Source: Rutstroemia sp. NJR-2017a BVV2
Lineage: Eukaryota > Ascomycota > Leotiomycetes > Helotiales > Rutstroemiaceae
DNA: 64,000 nt
Direction of reading: 5' to 3'
NCBI GenBank assembly: GCA_002946415.1
Contig: NJPS01000010.1
Coordinates: 930,001-994,000 of the forward strand
Shown: piece by piece, positions 57,858-64,000 of the stretch
Layout of the letters: each line of letters starts with the position of its first letter
Position numbering within the stretch: the first letter of the stretch is position 1
Notes under the pieces: model-generated
Databases searched by the model: none
Told to the model about the DNA's origin: nothing
What the model saw: the letters and a program-made list of their open reading frames with translations, nothing else
Translations under genes and position numbers: made by a program

Positions 57858-59014
57858 TTGAGGGTGACGCATGAGTCTTGAGGATGAATGCCGGAAGTTG
57901 TATAATTATGATAATGGAGTTGATGGCGACGATCGTATGGTATATTGAGCTCACGAAGACGAAGAAGTTTTAAAAATGTGAGCAGGCTCGCGCTATTAGG
58001 CACGAGGTTCAAATATGGACGGGCGTTTTAAGGCGCCGGATGAAAGACGACGATGATCCTATTCGACGTATATAACTTGTAATACATATACATAATCTAC
58101 CTATTCACCTATCCTACCGTGTCGCAGGTCCGTATCTTCGATCTCCTATCTGTGTATGTTCTCTCCACAGCCTCGTCAATCATTCAGTCATTCAATCCGT
58201 CTACGCATGCATGGATGCGGCTATTATCCCAATCCAGGCAATGGACGACCGTCTGCCTGGCCAATTATTTTAGCAATGCCCAGACTCGTTCATCACTCAT
58301 TCTCCCATCACCCCTCTACCACTACCTCACCTCGTACACCCATCCAATGAAACCCGGCTCCATGTCCTCGGTCTCCATGGCCATCCAATCCAATCCAATC
58401 CAATCGAATCCCATCACCCAATTTCGATTCTCCGCCCCCAAACCTCAAGAGCCTCATTCCCCTTCCCCCAACCCCCAATTCTTCCCTGCCTTCTGCTCTT
58501 CCCCCCCTCCCCCCAGCTCCCCCGGAATCCAAAGACACAAATCCTTTTTGTTGCCCATCTACAATCTTGAGGCTCCCTCTCTCTGATTCCTGGCGCAGAC
58601 GAAAAATATTCTTGGGGTCCAAGAGGTCGGCCGGGGTGTGTGGAAGGACAAGGATATGTATAGAGGGAGGAGGAAGGACAGGACAAGCAAGGAAGGGAAC
58701 CGCGCGCTTACTTCCTACGGGGTAAAGGGTCTTAGATCAAATTGATCAGTAATAATTTTGGCTTGGAGTGGGAGGTTTGATTTCTGGAGTGATGTGTGAA
58801 AGTTGATTTGTGTGAAGTTTTGCATGTTACTTTGATATTATTATTTCTACCTCGTAGCTCTAGCTCCATCCATGCGTTCATGATCCAATAGCCAATCTCT
58901 CTCATTTTTATTTTGCCGTATCCTCGCTCGCCGACTCAGTCACCAGTTATCACATACTCCTTCCAGATAGACAGAAATTGCGAAGAGACTTGAGAAATTG
59001 ACCTCGTTAAGTCA
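57858..59014. other. Convergent spacer, 1.16 kb
   Basis: Between the 3' ends of ERG1 and the anoctamin-like gene. Holds a pentanucleotide repeat (58385-58404). A 155-codon plus frame (58119-58586) is C/T-rich low complexity without an early ATG context; not accepted as a gene. Confidence 0.4.
58385..58404. repeat. CCAAT pentanucleotide repeat, 4 copies
   Basis: Four exact CCAAT units followed by one CGAAT. Each is a CCAAT-box core, but the position between two 3' ends argues against a promoter role. Confidence 0.85.
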
Positions 59015-61681
59015 TTATAGCTCCTTCTTCGATTCTGGCGTTGCAGCCTATTTATATGTCAGCCTATGGTTTGTTTAGATGGATTACGGCTTGAAAATAC
59101 CTTGTGAATATAGCTCCTTCCCATGGCGATTGTCTCACCCTGACCTCTTTGTCGCGCCCAAAATCTAGTTTTGCTTGTCAGTTGACATAATTAACATCCT
59201 TTATAAGATCTTGACATACCTCTCCTCAGGGGTGCCATGGCCCTTGAGAGTGGACTCTCTGGCTTCTTCTTCCAAAGTATTCCTGCTGATCTTTTCACCT
59301 TGTCCAATGCCTCCTGAAGCAGCGTCATCAGCAGCTTCCTGCGAGATTGTTTCTTGCAGATATTGCCTGTGTCACCGGGTTAGCCTTCATTAATATACTC
59401 GCACGGCGCATCACGAAAGGTAGCCACAAAAAGCAGAAAGCAAATCAGGGAAAACATACTTCCTCACGGCAAAGCGCTCAGCTCTCTCTTTCTGCAGCCC
59501 AGGGCTATCGATTTTACTCAACGCGATCCGGGTTCCGAGTTGTAGGGCAAGGAAAATATGCTCCGAGAAAAACATGGTAAGAAGAAGGCCCCATCCCGTG
59601 ATGTTGGAGGGCGTGCCATCGGGTCCGAAGCCATCCCCTGAGAAGAGATATACAAGAGCGGCAGTGCTAAGACTTCCCAGCCAGGAGAGGAAACCAAGAG
59701 CGTTTATCCAAGGACCGATGGAATCCGCCCGCCAAGGTACTGGGCGTTGAGTCTCCAAAGCAATCTTGAAAGCGTCACCACGGAGCTCAATCCAATTGTT
59801 GATAAGGAAGGAGAGCCCTGTTAATGGCCAGACTACTGAGAACAGAGAGAGGTAACCTGTTGTTTATTAGCATACTTGCTCCCGCTTCTTAAGTTTAGAG
59901 GTACAAACCGAATTGAATGACCATTTCTCTAAAATCAGTGGTGACATCATAGCTACCAAGCTCAGCTTCATTCCTCACACGGGTCAGGAAAGCTGTCTCT
60001 TCAGGGTGTTCGCTTTGAGTGGGAGATGCACCATTCTTGGCGGCACGTTCGGCTTGGACTTGCTTGACTTTTCTGAAAACACTCCTCTTGAGATATGGCA
60101 CGACTACTTCAAGAGCAAAGTTGACAATTTGTGCAGTGACAGTAAAGTAGATGACTTGCTTCTTCAACCTATCCGGGTCGATTTGGAACCCGGCTTTTGG
60201 CGACGTCATTTGCTCTTCATTCTCCGCGAATGGCTTGACGGCGATCTGGAAAATATCCAAGTGTGGGACAATATATTGGGCGAATGGAACGTAGACAAAT
60301 GCAGTCAGGAAGATTGGCATATATGAAGTGATGAAGTTTAGAACGAAGATCTTCTGCACCATGGCCGCTTGGTGTGCTATAGAATGTTAGGCTTTTCTCT
60401 TTCGCAGGTCGCATTTCACTCACCATCATGGGTCTCATAGTTCTCAAGATCGGTCAACCGCGATGCGAAATTCGTCAATAGCGCCGACAGTGTTGGCATG
60501 ACCACTGTGAGTATAACGGTTGGCAGGAAAGTCTGTTGATGATTAGTCCAGCCGTCATCGTAACAGTATGAGAGAAGCCTACCAGATATGACTTGAAAGG
60601 TCCATCGTAAACTTCGGAAATAAATATCTCAATAGCAAAGCATGTTGCAATCAAGCTCCCTAGTACTACTGTAGCACAGATGGCGAATGGAACTTGCAAC
60701 AGCTGTCGAGACAATCGCTTGATAGGTGAGTAGACCTTGATTTGTTCTCCAGTCATTGGATCTTGAATAATATTTTCATGTTTGAAGTCCGGTCTCTTGT
60801 GCTGGATCTTTGAGACTCCACGAACACCCCATTGCACTGCGAGATCGGTTTCTTGCTTCTTCCAGTACTCTGTGTATACAATACACCACATGCCATTAAC
60901 GATGGCGTAAGTTGGAGAGAACTGGCCAAACAAAACCCAAGCACAGAAGCCGAATGCAGCAGGGAATGTCAGGAACATAAAGTAGGATTGCAAGAAGGCA
61001 AAATAAAAGCCAATCTTCTCTCCAAACCTATCCTTGATGTCCTCCAAGTCTTTCTTGTCGAGCAAATATTTGCCGCTTAGATCTTTAATCCATGCCTTGT
61101 TGAATGTGTGATCGTGCAACGGAAATATCGAATCGACTCCTTTCCATTCACCTTTCTTTGGGGTAACTCCCGCTCCTCCTTCATTTCTTGGTTTCGTAAT
61201 GAGCAAGTATATCAGTCGCAGTCGTTCAGCCTCCGTCATTGGTTCGGCACTTAGAGCCGCTTGCATGTCCTTCTCCGGCGCAGCTGTTCGAACTCCATAC
61301 AGCCAATCCTGCACCCGAGATCGATATACTTCTGTTCTGAGATGTCTGTCTGAAGCGGGTTTGACGAAAAGTAATATCGAGTTGTTGTCCCCGTTCCGGA
61401 CTTCAGTCAGTAATCCGACATCGTTGAGTACCTCGACGAGCTTGACGAATTGTGCTTCTGCCGCCGCCTTTTCTATAGACAAGAGATTAGCGACTTGGAA
61501 TTCATGCTGAGATGCGGGGTGTATACTTTTTGGGTCGAAACGGTAAGTGATCACAAAGTCAACCCTACACAGCTTGGTTAATATGGTTTCCGACACACTC
61601 GCAGCTTGCTTACTGGAAATTGGTATGTAAAGCATTTCCAAGATTCGGATTGGGTTCGTAAAGCGTCTTGAGAGAAGCCAT
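59015..61681 (-). CDS. Anoctamin/TMEM16-like protein (Ist2 type), 755 aa
   Basis: Exons: 61681-61614, 61564-60583, 60532-60424, 60376-59909, 59856-59460, 59366-59220, 59164-59101, 59047-59015. The ATG at 61681 (MASLKTLYEPNPNLGNALH) splices to VDFVITYRFDP and is preferred over an ATG-less overlapping frame. A cytosolic N-terminal domain of about 210 residues precedes roughly ten membrane helices, starting IGFYFAFLQSYFMFLTFPAAFGFCAWVLF. EYWKKQETDLAVQWGV and ENYETHDAHQAAMVQKIFVLNFITSYMPIF are anoctamin blocks, and acidic residues of the Ca-binding helices are present (ELRGDAF; FSEHIFL). Fungal homologues are Ca-activated lipid scramblases (afTMEM16, nhTMEM16) or ER-plasma-membrane tethers (Ist2). 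The last two exons are small and basic. Activity here is inferred. Confidence 0.92.
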
Positions 61682-62215
61682 TTTCGTTGATGCAAATCTG
61701 CCAGAGGAGATCTGCTCTTCTCAACCCGCTCTGATTATGTAGAGAAGCTGAGGAATGAAAATTTCAGAAAAGTTGGCAGTCAAGCAACTCTTTTGTTGAC
61801 AACAAGTTCAAGCCCACCAAGTACTTCGCAGAATCATTCACAAGCTGGAGTCCAGTCCAAGGTTCGTACCCCCCATGACGAAATGGCATCGCTAATTCTT
61901 ATGGGCATTTTGATTCGCACAGGCTGCCTTAGTGGCTGCAGAACCCTGTCGCATCGGATCATCCAAACAATGAGCTCAATCCATGTACGACCGACCCCGC
62001 CAGTGACCACTGCTTCACTCAGGATGAATGTCTGCTCTGGCAATGTGTCTACTTTGCAGGTTAAAAGCAGGACGGCTAAGCAAAGACAGTCTTGATTGAC
62101 TCGTATCGCTAATGCACTTCTTTCATCCAACCTACTCGAGGCCTTTCCTATTGCTCAATTGACAATTGCGTCCTCTTATACCCAGGCGGACGTCGAAGAG
62201 AAAACAGTCGCGAAG
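61682..62215. promoter_or_regulatory. Divergent promoter, anoctamin-like / metallophosphoesterase
   Basis: 534 bp between start codons. No TATA or known site stands out. An open frame extends 40 codons upstream of the metallophosphoesterase ATG but lacks its own ATG. Confidence 0.35.
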
Positions 62216-63239
62216 ATGACACAATACCCTTGGTCTCGTCGCAAGTCCATATTCGATCCACCCACAGTCCTCGATTCCATATTGGATTCTCCTCTACGCA
62301 CATTGATCTACCATCTTCATGCCATTTTCCTCTATCTCCGCGGCGCGCCGTTCAAGCCTCCGCGCAACAAACCCACAGTCCGCGTAGTCTGCATCTCGGA
62401 CACCCATTGCAACACCATACCCATTCCACATGGTGACCTACTCATTCATGCTGGAGATTTGACAAACGCCGGAACAGTAGAGGAGATACAGGCACAAATT
62501 GATTGGTTGGACAGCCAGCCACATAGAGAGAAGGTGTTTATCTGCGGTAATCATGACAGCTACTTCGATCCGAAGTCAAGGAAAGACGAGGACAAGAAGA
62601 AAAAGTTGAATTTCAGAAGTCTACACTACTTAGAGAACAAGGCTATTACTTTGAAGTTCAAAGGGGGCAGAAAGTTAAATATTTATGGGGCACCAGACAT
62701 TCCACAATGTGGTGGCTCCGATTTTGCGTAGGTCTCATGCTTTTCAGGCTGAGAGGCAAGGCTAACATAGTATAACCATTTGCAGGTTTCAATACCAAAG
62801 TCACCTACCACCACCGTGGGAGGATCGTATACCACAGGAAACTGACATTCTGATCACACACACACCACCTCGTTACCATTTAGACGTCAATCTAGGCTGC
62901 GCAGGCTTGCTGAATGCAATATGGAGAGTCAAACCTCGTCTCCACGTCTTCGGACATATACACAGTGGTCATGGCCGAGAAGCTGTTTTTTGGGATGCAG
63001 GACAGGAAGCTTATGAGAGACTCATGGCAAAGAAACAAGGTGGTATTGTGTTGGACTTCATACCAAGCTCAGCATGGCTAGATGCGATGAAAGTTGTATG
63101 GTATGGGGTCAAAGGCATCTTGTGGCAACGGTTGATGGTTGGCCCGGGTGGCGGAAATGGTGGGATAATGATCAATGCTGCCATAGTCTATCAATCGACA
63201 ACGGATGTAGGAAATCCAGTCGAGATTGTGGAGATATAA
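62216..63239 (+). CDS. Calcineurin-like metallophosphoesterase (MPPED type), 321 aa
   Basis: Exons: 62216-62727 and 62786-63239. The five phosphoesterase motifs are in order: DTH in VCISDTHCN (about 62-70), GD in LLIHAGDLTN, GNHD in VFICGNHDSYFD, H in ILITHTPPRYH and GHxH in VFGHIHSGHG. These bind the two active-site metals. The spacing and the HGDLLIHAGDLTNAGTVEE block match the MPPED1/2 (UPF0046) group. An N-terminal hydrophobic stretch (LIYHLHAIFLYL, about 30-42) may associate with membrane. The substrate is unknown; animal relatives hydrolyse phosphodiesters weakly. ATG 62216 is the first in frame. Confidence 0.9.
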
Positions 63240-64000
63240 CTGATGGCAGCAACGAAGATTTCAGGAAAGATATCATGTTAGGATTGGGATGAAATACTAA
63301 ACCTTGATTTGATTATCCCAAGCAACCATTGTCAATTTCTCTCTCAAAGTGTCTTTTCAATGCGCTCTAGTCTAAGCCAGCCCGCTTGCCATACCTAGAG
63401 CAAGGCCCCCATCATCAACTCCGTTCCTCCAGTTTACGGTCTGCGCATAGAATTCCTTATCACGGAGTTCGAATCCAATCACGTGGATGTGATTGGTTTG
63501 ACGCGCACTCAAGCTTTCCCCGCATCCGAGATGGGTGGGGTAGACAGACATCGGAGGTAAATCGCAATCGCAATCGGTCATTGAACCTCATCGCTTCCTA
63601 TCTCTAGGAAAGTAATTCCGCATGAGGAAATGCGCAGAATCAATGGGTTGAGTTACTATGCTGTGCTCACGGGAAAGATCTAGTATTATGTAGGTACGGT
63701 ACAGCAAGTTTCGTCTGCCATTCATCCGAAATAGCGAGACAAAAAATGGCTGGACATGCCGAGAGCTCCACCGCACTCTGTGCTTCGTTCATCGATCCCT
63801 ATTCCCGAGGCCCATCCACAACTGCTTGTACTACTTTAGACCCTTGGCTAGTATCGACAAAGTAGGATAACTTATTTGCTTCATGTTTTCTTGATACTTG
63901 CTCATTTCCCATCAAATATTTTCTTTCTCCTGTTCTATCTTCATATTGTTCGTAACAGTTCCCCCGAGCATACCGCGTTTACGAGATCAACGACAAGATG
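63240..64000. other. 3' region and putative promoter of a gene beyond the edge
   Basis: The last three bases (63998-64000) are ATG in a favourable CAAGATG context, after a pyrimidine-rich leader; they may be the start of a plus-strand gene outside the window. An inverted CCAATCAC pair lies at 63475-63496. A 69-codon minus frame starting with ATG at 63581 is not supported by any motif. Confidence 0.3.
63475..63496. promoter_or_regulatory. Inverted CCAATCAC pair around an E-box-like core
   Basis: CCAATCAC (63475-63482) and its exact reverse complement GTGATTGG (63489-63496) flank a 6-bp spacer; the left arm plus spacer start also reads CACGTG. Both arms are CCAAT boxes. It is about 500 bp upstream of the edge ATG. 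Function inferred. Confidence 0.45.

Noticed and set aside
58119..58586. 155-codon plus frame downstream of ERG1
   Set aside because: C/T-rich low complexity including the CCAAT repeat, convergent 3' position, no domain.
63440..63482. T-loop-like AGTTCGAATCC suggesting a tRNA
   Set aside because: No flanking T-stem, anticodon arm or acceptor stem can be formed; the bases belong to the CCAAT inverted pair.

Overview
The window is nuclear DNA of a filamentous ascomycete (Pezizomycotina). It shows compact genes split by short GT-AG introns (about 45-105 bp, several with CTRAY-type branch sites), a HET-domain gene, a Zn(II)2Cys6 regulator, ergosterol genes, an arylsulfatase of the fungal type and intron-containing nuclear tRNA genes. 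A Leotiomycete-like fungus is my best guess from protein flavour only; no taxonomic search was possible.

Layout, left to right: ABC-F ATPase (partial, -) | F-box protein (+) | 2.3 kb without a gene | SAC1 phosphoinositide phosphatase (-) <> Rab5-type GTPase (+) | MIC60/mitofilin (+) | MFS transporter (-) <> secreted arylsulfatase (+) | MSH6 mismatch repair (+) | 1.7 kb gap | Zn2Cys6 regulator (+) | HET-domain protein (+) | fungal membrane protein of unknown function (+) | Ash2/Bre2-like COMPASS subunit (-) | tRNA-Asn(GUU) (-) | 2EXR-like protein (-) | ARP9-like actin-related protein (-) | tRNA-Leu(AAG) (-) | ALG5 glucosyltransferase (-) | PSY2/PP4R3 phosphatase subunit (-) | 4.3 kb gene-free, repeat-studded stretch | fungal protein of unknown function (+) | 2.1 kb gap | ERG25 (-) <> ERG1 (+) | anoctamin/TMEM16-like protein (-) <> metallophosphoesterase (+) | edge.

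Most genes are single-copy housekeeping genes of membrane traffic and lipid handling (SAC1, Rab5, anoctamin), sterol synthesis (ERG25, ERG1), N-glycosylation (ALG5), mitochondrial inner-membrane architecture (MIC60), chromatin (Ash2/Bre2, ARP9), DNA repair and damage response (MSH6, PSY2) and ribosome-linked ABC-F function. The accessory part is modest: HET protein, Zn2Cys6 regulator, MFS transporter, sulfatase, F-box and 2EXR proteins. Gene models were rebuilt by hand from reading frames, splice sites and family conservation; exon coordinates are given in each entry and the summed exons keep frame for every complete gene.

I found no transposon, CRISPR array, secondary-metabolite cluster or clearly new multi-gene system. 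The best leads are the ERG25/ERG1 head-to-head pair with a repeat-bearing shared promoter, an MCB-like cluster in front of MSH6, three successive microexons in the Rab5 gene, two conserved-looking proteins of unknown function, and a structured possible Pol III transcript near 40.3-40.5 kb.
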